NCBI RefSeq assembly: GCF_949987535.1
Contig: NC_080067.1
Coordinates: 58,648,405 to 58,712,404, forward strand
Direction of reading: 5' to 3'
DNA from: Balaenoptera acutorostrata
Taxonomy: Eukaryota > Chordata > Mammalia > Artiodactyla > Balaenopteridae
Length of the DNA: 64,000 bases
The notes beneath the pieces are model-generated. The model saw only the letters and a program-made list of their open reading frames with translations, searched no databases and was not told where the DNA came from. Of the stretch, positions 34,750 to 47,043 are shown piece after piece (within the stretch, counting starts at the first letter, position 1; each line of letters begins with the position of its first letter). The translations under genes and the position numbers were made by a program.

Positions 34750-35535
34750 AACCTCAGAGCCTTTTTTCACTTTAAAAGTAGCAGCCCCGTGTTCGTGGCT
34801 CATCTGACCACATGGGGATGGCTGATGAATACAGACAAAATATCTTAGAAGACCGTCTTCAAAAACCCAAAATGAAGTTCACACTTACATGCTGGTGCTT
34901 GACCCTCTTCGTCTTTATGAATAAGAAAATGACTGAAACTTTCAGCTACAACTGGAAAAATTGTGGTGAAAAGTGCAGAGAGATAAATCAGGGTTTAACA
35001 AATGACAACCACTTGGAAGTGACTTAATCATTCTTGTTGAATTTCATATTTCATTAAATATTCTTATACACAATTTCCTGTTAATTGCTTTAAACAAAAC
35101 CTCCCTTAAGGAATTATTTCAATTAAGTATAAATGTTCCACAAAAATAGTTCTGACAAAGAATCCCCAGGTAGTTCAAATTCTAATATGCATTGACCGAA
35201 GGTAAAGAAAAATAACAATTTTTGTATGTTTTAACATGTTTATTACAACAGATACAATTCACATCTGACTAGCTGTTTCCTCTTTCACCCCCGCCACAAC
35301 CATGTTCTTTGGGCCATTTCCTTATATTTGAGCAATCAGTGTACTTTCAGCACACATGCCCAGCAGTACTTTTAAGTCCATTCTTACAGGGTGCAAATGG
35401 ATTTCAATAATTTATACAAACAAGTGGGTTATGTTCAATCACTGCAATTTTATGCTACTGTACAGAGGAATGAAAAGGTTATAGAAAAGTGACATAGCAA
35501 CAGTGCCTTAAAGGAGAAAAAGAGGAGCCTTAAAA
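34750..35535. other. No gene recognised
   Basis: Apparently unique sequence. A 71-codon plus-strand ORF (34812-35027) contains a short hydrophobic stretch (CWCLTLFVFM), but I recognise no family and see no splice or promoter context, so it is not called as a gene. Confidence 0.45.
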
Positions 35536-35539
35536 AAAT

Positions 35540-35800
35540 GGATAAAATCAGATCAAGGATCATGGGAAATGGGAGATAGTAAACCACAAAAACAACAAAA
35601 TAGAGAAGTAACAGATAATGATAAGTGATGCCAAGACATTAAAATGGGAGTGATAATGATAATCAGCAACTAGGTAGATTCTGTAAATTAAGTCATCACG
35701 AAAAGCCCCTCTGAAGAGGTGACACTTATGCTTATATAACACTTACATGAAGGATCAAGCTGTATTTTAAAGTCTCTGAGGGTGTTCCCAATAAACAGTA
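35540..35800 (-). mobile_element. L2 fragment, antisense (left part)
   Basis: 'gataatgataagtgatgcca', 'aagcccctctgaagaggtga' and 'cacttacatgaaggatcaag' match antisense L2. The same element resumes after the LTR at 36153. Confidence 0.65.
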
Positions 35801-35806
35801 CCCCCT

Positions 35807-36147
35807 TGCTATGGTCTGAATGTTTGTGTTCTCCCCAGATTCACATGCTGGAATCCTAAAACCCAATGTGACGGTGTTAGGAGGTGGGGCCGTTGGGAGG
35901 TGATTAGGTCATGATGTGGAGCCCTTATGAATGGGACTAATGCTTTTATAAAAGATCCCACAGAGCTCCCTAGCCCCTTTTGCCAGGCAAGATACAATAT
36001 GAAATCTGCATCCTGGGAGAGGGCCCTCACTTTACTATCCAGGCACCTTAATCTTGGACTTCCAGAACAGTGAGAAATAAATTTGTGTTACTTACAGTCC
36101 ACTAAGTTTCTGGTATTTTGTTATAGCAGCCCAAATGGACAAAGGCA
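35807..36147 (+). mobile_element. Solo LTR of ERVL-MaLR type inside L2
   Basis: Starts tgctatggtctgaatg, with 'ggaggtggggccgttgggag', 'gagcccttatgaatgggact' and 'ttgttatagcagcccaaatg', and ends ...acaaaggca. The 5-bp flanks cccct and cctct agree at four of five positions. Same family and strand as 7574-7927. It interrupts an antisense L2, so it is younger than that L2. Confidence 0.82.
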
Positions 36148-36152
36148 CCTCT

Positions 36153-37330
36153 TTTATGCTGGTTTCTGAGCAAAATGAAAAATAAAATAGGATCCAATAT
36201 GGAAAGAGCACCTTTTTCTCATAGAGGCCAGGTTGGAGGATACAGCTTAGTGTTAGAGTCAAAGTGTGTCAGACTCACAGTCCTAATCTCTGACAGTTTC
36301 TTTGGGTAGAAAGGCCTTCCATATACATGCAGAGAGAGTCCATGTACAAGTGGGCAGGATCACTGTCTGGGGGAAGAAAGGCAGAATAAAGCAGAGAATG
36401 TCCAGCTATTCTTCTGAAATTTAACAAATCAGAAAAGAGAAAAAGGCTAGAGAGAGACAAAAAAACATCATAGCAGTGGAGATCACTTCACCTGTAAAGA
36501 AACAGGAATGAGGAAAAAAAGCAGTCTCGCCTGCTTCCAACATTACACGAATATCTCTGAGAAGGGTGTAGAGACACAAACTGGGAAATGACTTTGGGAT
36601 GTTCTTGAAATGGAAGGAAGGTCACTAGGAGAAGACCATAGTGCACACGGACAGAATAAAACCATATGAGGTTGGAAAGTTTGGCAGCAGCAAGATGATG
36701 TAAAGCTTTGTAGGCCAGACTTGTGAATTTGGATTTTTATTTTAAGTGAAACTGGGAATCAAAGGAGGGTTTCAAATAGGCAAGTGATATGTTCTGTTTT
36801 AAATTTTTAAAAGATCTCCCTAGTTGCTATTTCAAGAATATATTATTGGGCAGGGGGGGAGTGTTAAGACAGGAGACAATTGCAGAAATCTAGTTTAGCG
36901 GTGTAGTGGTTTGGAAAAGAGTGATAAGAGTGGAGAGGTAGAAAAGTAGATGGATTCTGGATTAGAGTAAATTGGGGAGATGAGGGAAAACGACGAATTA
37001 AGTGTAGCGTTAAATTCTTGTTTGGAATAACTGGATTCCACTTGCTGGGAACACGACTTGTGGAGGAATACTTTTGGTTGTGGGGGAAGGGAATCATGTC
37101 TTCTAAGTTGAGAAGGCTATTAGATGTACAAATCCAGACGCCGTGAACGTAGTTACACATGTGAGCCAGTATTCTCTGGGAAAGGCCAGGGCTGGCGACA
37201 TAAGACTTAGATATCCTCTGCATATAAATGATATTTAAAGCCATGGGATTGAATAAGGTCATTCCCCAAAGAGTTTATAAATTGATAAGCCTTCCGCCTT
37301 CGTAATCTCAGAGGAGAGAAACCTGAGAAA
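36153..37330 (-). mobile_element. L2, antisense (right part)
   Basis: Contains 'agctttgtaggccagacttg', 'gaaactgggaatcaaagg', 'acaattgcagaaatctagtt', 'ggtagaaaagtagatggatt' and 'gatatttaaagccatgggat' in the order of antisense L2. This is one of the longer L2 copies in the window. The part at 36230-36540 is weakly matched. Confidence 0.7.
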
Positions 37331-37469
37331 GAGCAGCTGGTAAAGTGGTTGGAGAATATGTTGTGTGGGATTACAGGTATGAAAGAAGGAAACGTTCAAG
37401 AAGGAAGCAATCGGCACAATTTTACTTTAACCAGAAAATTATGTGTAAGTGAAACAAAGTAAATGAGCA

Positions 37470-37470
<1 letters not shown>

Positions 37471-37510
<40 letters not shown>
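37471..37510. repeat. (AC)20 microsatellite
   Basis: Forty bases of uninterrupted AC dinucleotide. Likely length-polymorphic. Confidence 0.98.
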
Positions 37511-37513
<3 letters not shown>

Positions 37514-37514
37514 A

Positions 37515-38255
37515 TCACTGGGAATAGGGTGAAGAACAAATACGAGCAGCAGAGGTAGTGTGTGTTTTAAAGATTTGGTATGTGCTTCAACTTCCTACAA
37601 ATCTACTCGCAAAATTATTTTTTAATTTTGTTGTTGGTACTTAGAATTTGTTTTTATTTTTATCTTTAGTGGTTTAACAAATGATAGTCAAGTGCCCTAG
37701 CCTAACTTTAATTGCAGATCTGCGTGTTGCATGATAGTTAAATATCCTGGAGAAGGATATCATAAACTTCTATTTTGTACCACCTCAGATATTTGTTCTT
37801 ATTGGCTGCTATGCATTTTGTTGGTCATCTGTGAATTTTCACTAAATCCTAGATACTATGTATGCAAATTGACGCTGTATTATCTACCAAGCCAACATGA
37901 TTTCACTTAGGACAGTTTTAGTTTGATAAATGAGTCTGTGATTATTTACTGGAAATGCACTATCTTGGTCAACTCCAGAAATTCCCTTCTCTTTGTTTTT
38001 CAGTTTTGCACTTACACTTACACTCCTTTATAAATCCAGTATTTCAAATCAGATATAGTGATTTATATTTAATAACCCTTTCTTACTATTCATATTTATT
38101 TTCTCATTCCAAATGAAGTTACAAAACTTTTTATTAGTTGTATACATAACAATATGAATAATAACACATATTCTGAAATTGGCTGTTAGTTTCATTTACT
38201 AATGTTGTGATTCTGACAACTGAAGTATCACAAGTATATTGACCAACTATTCTGT
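37515..38255. other. No gene or repeat recognised
   Basis: Apparently unique AT-rich sequence. Confidence 0.5.
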
Positions 38256-38261
38256 AATACA

Positions 38262-38365
38262 TATACTGCAGAAACTCTCAACCCAATCTGTGCATCAGAA
38301 TCACTTGTGGAGTTAAAAAAAAAAAATACAGTAGCTTGGGTTGAGAACCACTGCATTAGGCTATA
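38262..38365 (+). mobile_element. Short MER5-type hAT fragment
   Basis: 'tgcagaaactctcaacccaa', 'gtgcatcagaatcacttgtg' and the end 'ttgagaaccactgca' match the two ends of a MER5-like element, with the middle replaced by an A-run (deletion). Confidence 0.7.
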
Positions 38366-38369
38366 TTGT

Positions 38370-38900
38370 AGGAGTACCTGCTGAGCTCCCTATATCATAG
38401 AAGTCTCCTAAAATATCGATTCCAGTTTTCTGCTTGTGAAAGGCATGGGGCAGAAGCATAAAAACTTTGCACTAGCCTTAAAAAGGAAAACAGACATCAG
38501 TAACGTGACCTCAAATGGGTGAGCGCAAGAGAAAAATGTTGATGGATTAGAACAATATTGTTCTTCTATCCTGTGAGATGTCAAGGTTCAGAAGGATCAT
38601 TGACCAGATTCGGTGTCAATTTAGAGACATCTAAAAATGTGGTGCCACGGCTATCAGAATCTGTACCTTGGATCTGTGTTAGTAGTTCTCGGTCATAAGA
38701 CCTCTTAGTGTTTTGTCTCTACTTCATTCTGCAATCAAAAGACGTTTTGTTTTTCACTTAAAAAAGAATGACACAATAATTCACATTTATTGTACAAAAA
38801 TGATATTATTAATAATCTGGCAACCAGAAATAACAACTTTCATATTATTCTCATGTTGAATAGCCTTTCAGACTTTTCTCTATAGGCAGTAGAATACTGT
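38370..38900. other. No gene or repeat recognised
   Basis: Apparently unique sequence. Confidence 0.5.
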
Positions 38901-38904
38901 ATGA

Positions 38905-39110
38905 GGGAAGTATATTTTCTGGTTACAAACACAGACTCTGGAGTCTGATTGACTATCTTCAAATCCTTGCCTTGTCATTTACTAGCTTTGACTTTTGGCA
39001 AGTTGCTTACTTTCCTTATTGTTCTGTATTAATATATGTAAGGTACTCAGTAGAGTGCCTTGCAGGTAGCAAGCTCTCTGTAGGTGTTAACTATATTATT
39101 GTATATGTAA
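38905..39110 (+). mobile_element. MIR SINE
   Basis: 'cacagactctggagtctgat', 'tgccttgtcatttactagct', 'ttggcaagttgcttactttc' and 'agagtgccttgcaggtagc' follow the MIR consensus from head to 3' part. Confidence 0.8.
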
Positions 39111-39244
39111 AAAGTATACGATTAACAAAGATTGGATAAAGCCACTTTTAGCCGTTTTAAAAATGATTGCAAATTTCAGTGAATATTTATTTATCTCTAG
39201 ATTAAGCAGTGATTTATTTAGCACCACCTATGTGCCACGCACTA

Positions 39245-39500
39245 TACATCTAAATTAACTTCTTTAATAGTATTCTATTGTATAGATTGCACCGAATTTT
39301 ATTTAATCAACTCCCTAGCAGTAGACATTAGAAATTTTTTCAATTTTTAAAAATATTATAAATAAGACCATAGTCCTAGTAGCTAATTATGTGCACACTT
39401 ACATGATGCCTTTCTGGAAATATCTGGGTCAAAGGATATGCAGATTTCAAAGGCTTTTGTTATTTACTGACAAATTACTGTTCAGGGAGATTGTGCCATT
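39245..39500 (-). mobile_element. Ancient L1 3' end fragment
   Basis: 'taatagtattctattgtata', 'aattttatttaatcaactcc', 'cagtagacattagaaatttt' and 'ctgggtcaaaggatatgcag' are the complement of an old L1 3'UTR. Confidence 0.65.
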
Positions 39501-39509
39501 TATGGTCAC

Positions 39510-40585
39510 ACCATAATAATTGAGAATTGAAGGCAAAAGTCTTGAGCAAATGTAGTTGACTGAGCCATAGATAGTTTCAGAAGGATAACTTGGGCTTTCA
39601 AAACCAAGACGTGGCATTAGAGAGGTAGAAAGAGCCAATGAAAAGCGGTCAACAAATCAAAACACTTTTGAAAAGTATCGTTACTGAATTAATCATTTCG
39701 GTAAACTTGCAGCAACTAGAATACCAGATTATTAAATATGAGGGCCCAAGATTTTTTTTTTTAACCCTCCTTGGTACTTCCTGTTAGGGTCTTTTTTTTT
39801 TTTGGTAAGCATTCATCTACATATTTGAAAATGCCACAAATGAAAAATCCTGTTGTTCCTTTCACTTAGAGGTCATGGCGTTATTTGCGTCAAGGGGTCA
39901 AAACATCTTGTTATTTGGGGTTAGTGATAGATATTCCCACTATGCCTAAGAGAGTAGCATTTAGAAAAACATAGAGGTAAAGCAAAATTCTTTTCTTGGA
40001 AACCAGGCTTATTTTCTAAATCTCCCTGTCTACAAGAGTGATCCTAACTGCCTCTCCCTTTTGTGGTACTTCTTAATTGATTAACCAAAACCGTAGTTTT
40101 GTTTTCCCCCCATGGATATATGCAAATATTTTAAACAGCTGTCTTGAAAAATCAACCCTACTTGATCCTTCTTATCTTATGTTGCATATGAAAAGACAAT
40201 GCAGTTAATTCACTGTTTACTCCAAGTTGTAGTTACAACTCCACCTTTAAATTTGGTTTTGAAAATAACTTAATATTTATCATCTATTCGATAGATAAGA
40301 TTTTAAAAGATATTGTATAAGGCTTTTCTTGCTTGGATTTTTAAAAGTTGGAACAAAATTACAAATTGGGTATAAATATAAATTATCCAAATGTTTTAAA
40401 AGTCATTTTGAAAAGAAAATTAAGTTTTATATTTTATTCATTGTATCCATCTCATCAGTATTAGGTAAACAAAAAAGGAGTTGAGGCTTATTGAATGCCA
40501 ATAAAACAAAACCCACAGTTACATAAGTGAACAGAGCAGTAACTAAATTCCTTTCAGTAGAATAACATAATTATTAAGTTACGAA
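39510..40585. other. No gene or repeat recognised
   Basis: Apparently unique AT-rich sequence. Confidence 0.5.
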
Positions 40586-40589
40586 GTTA

Positions 40590-40830
40590 TGTATTTAATC
40601 TTCTGGATTCTAATTCCAATACCACTATTTCCTTGGACAAGCTTTATAACCTCTCTAAACCTTAATGCCATCATCAGTAAAATGGGCACAGTAACAGTAC
40701 TCATCTCATAGTTCTTTTGTTTGTTGTTGTTGGTGGTGTGATGAAGATGAATTGAGATAATGCATGGAAACATTTAGCACTGTTTGATAGGAAATAGGTA
40801 TTCAATAAGTGCTAGCTATAGCTATTTCAG
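40590..40830 (+). mobile_element. MIR SINE with small GTT-rich interruption
   Basis: 'ccttggacaagctttataac', 'ctctctaaaccttaatgcca', 'tcatcagtaaaatgggcaca' and 'attcaataagtgctagctat' match MIR. A (gtt)-rich stretch at 40717-40733 interrupts the region that normally reads catagggttgttgtgagg. Confidence 0.8.
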
Positions 40831-40895
40831 TGAAAATCAAGGAAAACATTTAAAAACAGGTTTCCATTAGTATCACATGTTTCCTTTCTCCACAG

Positions 40896-41020
40896 TTGCT
40901 GCTGGTACGGAATCCAGAGAGGTGAACAGATTTCCCCTTCCTAATAATACAACCACAGCAACAGCAGCTGTGACTGAGGAGGAAACAGAACTAACATCTC
41001 TCCACGAGGGGACCCTCTGA
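40896..41020 (+). CDS. Candidate terminal coding exon, product unknown
   Basis: A pyrimidine-rich tract and splice acceptor (atgtttcctttctccacag, ending 40895) precede 40 open codons that stop at tga 41018-41020. The frame would follow a phase-1 intron, because two bases complete the split codon. The peptide runs AAGTESREVNRF, then PLPNNTTTATAA with two overlapping N-glycosylation sequons, then an acidic TEEETELTSLHEGTL tail. A short, polar, acidic C-terminus fits a last exon of a membrane or secreted protein, but I do not recognise the family. No AATAAA lies in the next 700 bases and no partner exon is visible. A 40-codon open frame after a good acceptor can arise by chance, so this remains a candidate only. 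Confidence 0.25.
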
Positions 41021-41751
41021 TTCAACAGACATTATTCATTATCTGAAGGCTGGGAAGGATATTGATAGACTAAGAACCTTGGCTCATCCTCTGGGGATAG
41101 ACAAACTGAAAGATACCCAAAAATAATTGTTCTCGTTAATCTTGAGATAGGCAAGTCTCTTTGAGCCTTCCAGTGGTCTTCTGAGAATAGGACCACAAAC
41201 TATATTCTTTTTCAACCTGGTTCTTTGTGTGTATTTCCGGTCACTAAGAGGGAGAAGGGTGAATCGAGAATTGTGTTTGGATTAGCTGGACAAATAGAAA
41301 AGCATAACCCATGACATAAAATCACAACAAACTGCAAAATATTTCTCAACTCATGGTTCTATAGCAGTGTTAGTTTGAGCATTCAGTATAACTGTCTGCT
41401 AAAGCATAGTGAGTTCAGAGGACATCTCGATGGTCTCAGGTGAAGGACAACTTGTCACTTGAAGTTGGTGGCACACCGGATGGATGGAGCATGGAAATAG
41501 AAATTTCCCATCATCTTTATGACAAGGCACCTGGTCCTTGGCTCAGTTAAATGGAAAAAGACAGAGTGCAAAGTTCACCTTGCATACCTATAGACCTTTG
41601 GAGAATTTTGGTTACTATCTCAGAATTTGCTGTAATATGACACATTTTATACTTTTTTCCTTCTCTTTCAGAAAGTTCAGTCTTTTAATAGTCATGAGTT
41701 TCAAATTCTCATGTAAGAATGAAATGTTAGCACAGGATATACAAACATCTT
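41021..41751. other. No gene or repeat recognised
   Basis: Apparently unique sequence. It could be 3'UTR if the candidate exon is real, but no consensus polyadenylation signal is visible. Confidence 0.45.
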
Positions 41752-41765
41752 CAAAGATTACTTTT
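41752..41765. repeat. Target-site duplication of L1 D, 3' side
   Basis: caaagattactttt, identical to 47936-47949. Confidence 0.9.
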
Positions 41766-41978
41766 TTTAAATTAAATTTAATTTTTTTTTTATACAGCAG
41801 GTTCTTATTAGTTATCCATTTTATACATATTAGTGTATATAGGTCAATCTCAATCTCCCAATTCATCACACCACCACCATCCCCACCCACCACTTTCCCC
41901 CCCTGGTGTCCATACGTTTGTTCTCTACATCTGTATCTCAATTTCTGCCCTGCAACCCGGTTCATCTGTACCATTTTT

Positions 41979-44900
41979 CTAGGTTCCACATAAATGTGTT
42001 AATATATGATATTTGTTTTTCTCTTTTTGACTTACTTCACTCTGTATGACAGTCTCTAGATTCATCCACGTCTCTACAAATGACCCAATTTCGTTCCTTT
42101 TTATGGCTGAGTAATATTCCATTGTATATATGTACCACTTCTTCTTTATCCATTCGTCTGTGGATGGGCATTTAGGTTGCTTCCATGACCTGGCTATTGT
42201 AAATAGTGTGACAATGAACATTGGGGTGCATGTGTCTTTTTGAATTATGGTTTTCTCTGGGTATATGCCCAGTAGTGGGATTGCTGGATCATATGGTAAT
42301 TCTACTTTTAGTTTTTTAAGGAACCTCCATACTGTGCTCCATAGTGGCTGTATCAATTTACATTCCCACCAACAGTGCAAGAGGGTTCCCTTTTCTCCAC
42401 ACCCTCGCCAGCATTTGTTGTTTGTAGATTTTCTGATGATGCCCATTCTAACCGGTGTGAGGTGATACCTCATTGTAGTTTTGATTTGCATTTCTCTAAT
42501 AATTAGTGATGTTGAGCAGCTTTTCACGTGCTACTTGGCAATCTGTATGTCTTCTTTGGAGAAATGTATATTTGGGTCTTCCACCCATTTTTGGATTGGT
42601 TTTTTTTTTTTTAATTAATTAATTTATTTTTGGCTGTGTTGGGTCTTCATTTCTGTGCAAGGGCCTTCTCCAGTTGTGGCCAGTGGGAGCCACTCTTCAT
42701 CGCGGCGCGTGGGCCTCTCACTGTTGCGGCCTCTCGTTGCGGAGCACAGGCTCCAGACGCGCAGGCTCAGTAGTAGTGGCTCACAGGCCCAGTTGCTCCA
42801 CGGCATGTGGGATCCTCCCAGACCAGGGCTCGAACCCGTGTCCCCTGCATCGGCAGGCAGACTCTCAACCACTGCGCCACCAGGGAAGCCCCTGTTTTTA
42901 TAATATTGAGCTGCATGAGCTGTTTATATATTTTGCAGATTAATCCTTTGTCCGTTGATTGATTTGCAAATATTTTCTCCCATTCTGAGGGTTGTCCTTT
43001 CGTGTTGTTTACAGTTTCCTTTGCTGTGCAAAAGATTTGAAGTTTCATTAGGTCCCATTTGTTTATTTTTGTTTTTATTTCCATTACTCTAGGAGGTGAA
43101 TCAAAAAAGATCTTGCTGTGATTTACGTCAAAGAGTGTTCTTCCTATGTTTTCCTCTAAGAGTTTTATAGTGTCTGGTCTTACATTTAGGTCTTTAATCC
43201 ATTTTGAGTTTATTTTTGTCTATGGTGTTAGGGAATGTTCTAATTTCATTCTTTTACATGTAGCTGTCCAGTTTTCCCAGCACGACATATTGAAGAGACT
43301 GTCTTTTCTCCACTGTATATCCTTGCCTCCTTTCTCATAGATTAGTTGACCATAGGCGCATGGGTTTATCTCTGGGCTCTCTATCCTGTTGCATTGATCT
43401 ATATTTCTGTTTTTGTGCCAGTACCATACTGTCTTCATTACTGTAGCTTTGTAGTATAGTCTGAAGTCAGGGAGTCTGATTCCTCCAGCTCTGTTTTTTT
43501 CCCTCAAGACTGCTTTGGCTATTCTGGGTCTTTTGTGTCTCCATACAAATTTTAAGATTTTTTGTTCCAGTTCTGTAAAAACTGCCATTGGTAATTTGAT
43601 AGGGATTGCATTTAATCTGTAGATTGATTTGGGTAGTATAGTCATTTTCACAACATTGATTGTTCCAGTCCAAGAACATGGTATATCTCTCCATCTGTTG
43701 GTATCATGTTTAATTTCTTTCACCAGTGTCTTATAGTTTTCTGCATACAGGTTTTTTACCTCCTTAGGTAGGTTTATTCCTAGGTATTTTATTCTTTATG
43801 TTGCAGTGGTAAATGGGAGTGTTTCCTTACTTTCTCTTTCAAATTTTTCATCATTAGTGTATAGGAATGCAAGAGATTTCTGCGCATTAATTTTGTATCC
43901 TGCAACTTCACCAGATTCATTGATTAGCTCTTGTAGTTTTCTGGTGGCATCTTTAGGATTCTCTATGTATAGTATCATGTCATCTGCAAACAGTGACAGT
44001 TTTACTTCTTCTTTTCCAATTTGGATTCCTTTTATTTCTTTTTCTTCTCTGATTGCCGAGGCTAGGACTTCCAAAACTGTGTTGAATAATAGTGGTGAGA
44101 GTGGACATCCTTGTCTTCTTCCTGATCTTAGAGGAAATGCTTTCAGTTTTTCACCATTGAGAATGATGTTTGCTGTGGGTTTGTCATATATGGCCTTTAT
44201 TATGTTGAGGTAGGTTCCTTCTGTGCTCACTTTCTGGAGAGTTTTTATCATACATGGGTGTTGAATTTTGTCAAAAGCTTTTTCTGCATCTATTGAGATG
44301 ATCATATGGTCTTTATTCTTCAGTTTGTTAATATGGTGTACCACATTGATTGATTTGCGTATATTGAAGAATCCTTGCATCCCTGGGATAAATCCCACTT
44401 GATGATGGTGTATCATACTTTTAATGTGTTGTTGGATTCTGTTTGCTAATATTTTGTTGAGGATTTTAACATCTATATTCATCAGTGATATTGGTCTGTA
44501 ATGTTCTTCTTTTGTAGTATCCTTGTCTGGTTTTGGTATCAGGGTGATGGTGGCCTCATAGAATGAGTTTGGCAGTGCTCCTTCCTCTGCAATTTTTTGG
44601 AAGAGCTTGAGAAGGATGGGTGTTAGCTCTTCTCTAAATGTTTGATAGAATTCAACTGTGAAGCCATCTGGTCCTGGACCTTTGTTTCTTGGAAGATTTT
44701 TCATCACAGTTTCAATTTCATTACTTGTGATTGGTCTGTTCATATTTTCTATTTCTTTCTGGTTCAGTCTTGGACGGCTATACCTTTCTAAGAACTTGTC
44801 CATTTCTTCCAGGTTGTCCATTTTATTGGCATAGAGTTGCTTGTAATAGACTCTTAGAATGCTTTGTATTTCTGCAGTGTCTGTTGCAAGTTCTCCTTTT

Positions 44901-46081
44901 TCATTTCTAATTTTATTGATTTGAGTTCTCTCCCCCTTTTTCTTGATGAGTCTGGCTAAAGGGTTATCAATTTTGTTTATCTTCTCAAAGAACCAGCTTT
45001 TAGTTTTATTGATCTATGCTATTGTTTTCTTCGTTTCAATTTCATTTATTTCTGCTCTGATGTTTATGATTTCTCTCCTTCTGCTAACTTTGGGTTTTGT
45101 TTGTTTTTCTTTCTCTAGTTCCTTTGGGTGTAAGGTTAGATTGTTTATTTGAGATTTTTCTTGTTTCTTGAGGTAGGCTTGTATTGCTGTAAACTTCCCT
45201 CTTAGAACTGCTTTTGCTGCATTCCATAGGTTTTGGATTGTCGCGTTTTCATTGTCATTTTTCTCTAGGTAATTTTTGAATTCCTCTTTGATTTCTTCAG
45301 TGATCTCTTTGTTATTTAGTAACGTATTGTTTAGCCTCCACTTGTTTGTGTTTTTTACATTATTTCCCTATAATTGATTTCTAATCTCATAGCGTTGTGG
45401 TCAGAAAAGATGCTTGATATGATTTCAATTTTCTTAAATTTCCTGAGGCTTGATTTGTGACCAAGATGTGATCTATCCTGGCGAATATTCCATGCACACT
45501 TGAGAAGAAAGTGTAATCTGCTGTTTTTGGATGGAGTGTCCTATAAATATCAATTAAATCTAGCTGTTCTATTGTGTTATTTAAATCTTGTGTTTCCTTA
45601 TTAAATTTCTGTTTGGATCATCTGTCCATTGGTGTAAGTGAGGTGTTAATGCCCCCACTATTATTGTGTTACTGTCAATTTCCTCTTTTATAGCTATTAC
45701 CAATTGCCTTATGTATTGAGGTTCTCCTTTTTTGGGTGCATATATATTTATAATTGTTATATCTTCTTCTTGGATTGATCCCTTGATCATTATGTAGTGT
45801 CCTTCCTTGTCTCTTGTAACATTCTTTATTTTAAAGTCTATTTTATCTGATATGAGTATAGCTACTCCAGCTTTCTTTTGATTTCCATTTGCATGGAATA
45901 TCTTTTTCCATTCCCTCCCTTTCAGTCTGTATGTGTCCCTAGGACTGAAGTGGGTCTCTTGTAGACAGCATATATATGGGTCTTGTTTTTGTGTCCATTC
46001 AGTGAGCCTGTGTCTTTTGGTTGGAGCATTTAATCCTTTCACATTTGAGGTAATTATCGATATGTATGTTCCTATGACCAT
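41979..46081 (-). pseudogene. L1 D ORF2, disrupted and SINE-interrupted
   Basis: It starts [16 protein letters not shown] at 46081 and ends THLCGT at the stop at 41979. The endonuclease domain (45581-46081) has QETHF intact, but the catalytic GDFN segment is lost to a frame change (IIVGALTPHLHQ in place of it, near 45650). The RT domain is long and open (43796-44821, 341 codons), with [14 protein letters not shown] and [20 protein letters not shown] splits the region after the [12 protein letters not shown] segment at 42600-42891. The C-terminal [16 protein letters not shown] (41979-42527) is intact. The span less the SINE is about 3.81 kb, normal for the family. Confidence 0.92.
42600..42891 (-). 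mobile_element. CHR-type SINE nested in L1 D ORF2
   Basis: Minus-strand SINE (tail complement tttt...attaatttattt on the left, head complement ccaccagggaagccc on the right). The L1 sequence continues on both sides (ttggattgg | ttttataatattgagctgc). The T-rich flanks give only an ambiguous duplication of about 8-10 bp. The SINE is necessarily younger than L1 D. Confidence 0.95.
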
Positions 46082-46139
46082 TTTCTTAATTGTTTTGGAT
46101 TTGGTTTTGCAGGACCTTTTCTTCTCTTGTGTTTCCCAC

Positions 46140-47043
46140 TTAAAGAAGTTCCTTTAGCATTTGTTGTAGATATGGTCTGGTGGTGCTGAATTCTCTTAGC
46201 TTTTGGTTGTCTGTAAAGCTTTTGATTTCTCCATCAAATCTGAATGAGATCCTTGCCAGGTAGAGTAATCTTGGTTGTAGGTTTTTCCCTTTCATCACTT
46301 TATATATGTCATGCCACTCCCTTGTGGCTTGTAGAGTTTCTGCTGAGAAGTCAGCTGTTAACCTTATGGGAGTTCCCTTGTATGTTATTTGTGATTTTTC
46401 CCTTTCTGCTTTCAATAAGTTTTCTTTGCCTTTAATTTTTGCCAACTTGATTACTATGTGTCTCGGCATGTTTCTCCTTGGGTTTATCCTGTATGGGACT
46501 CTCTGCGCTTCCTGGACTTGGGTGGCTCTTTCCTTTCCCAAGATAGGGAAATTTTTGACTATAATTTCTTCAGATATTTTCCTGGGTCCTTTCTCTCTCT
46601 CTTCTCCTTCTGGGACCCCTATAATGCGAATGTTGTTGCGTTTAATTTTGTCCCAGAGGTCTCTTAGGCTGTCTTCGTTTCTTTGCATTCTTTTTTCTTT
46701 ATTCTGTTCTGCAGCAGTGAATTCCACCATTCTGTCTTCCAGGTCACTTATCCGTTCTTCTGCCTCAGTTATTCTGCTTTTGATTCCTTCTAGTGTATTT
46801 TTCTTTTCAGTTATTTTATTGTTCATCTCTTTTTTTGTTCTTTAATTCTTCTAGGTCTTTGTTAAACATTTCTTGCATCTTCTTGATCTTTGCCTCCATT
46901 CTTTTTCTGAGGTCCTGGATCATCTTCACTATCATGATTCTGAATTCTTTTCCTGGAAGGTTGCCTATCTCCACTTCATTTAGTTGTTTTTCTGGGGTTT
47001 TATCTTGTTCCTTCATCTGGTACATAGCCCTCTGCCTTTTCAT
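46140..47043 (-). pseudogene. L1 D ORF1, one frame change
   Basis: It starts MKRQRAMYQMKEQDK at 47043. The first 75 codons cover the N-terminus and part of the coiled coil. A frame change in the oligo-A region at 46816-46826 leads to a second open stretch of 228 codons (46140-46826) with the rest of the coiled coil (EERISDLEDRMVEF), the RRM (NIRIIGVPEGEE), PRRNMPRHIV and the C-terminal domain, ending MLKELL. Apart from that shift the reading frame is intact, so it is the best A/D-type ORF1 here. Confidence 0.88.

Noticed and set aside
34812..35027. 71-codon plus-strand ORF with a hydrophobic stretch
   Set aside because: No family recognised, no acceptor or promoter, and a length expected by chance in 64 kb.
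37441..37530. Possible CRISPR-like or satellite array
   Set aside because: It is a simple (AC)20 microsatellite with no spacers.
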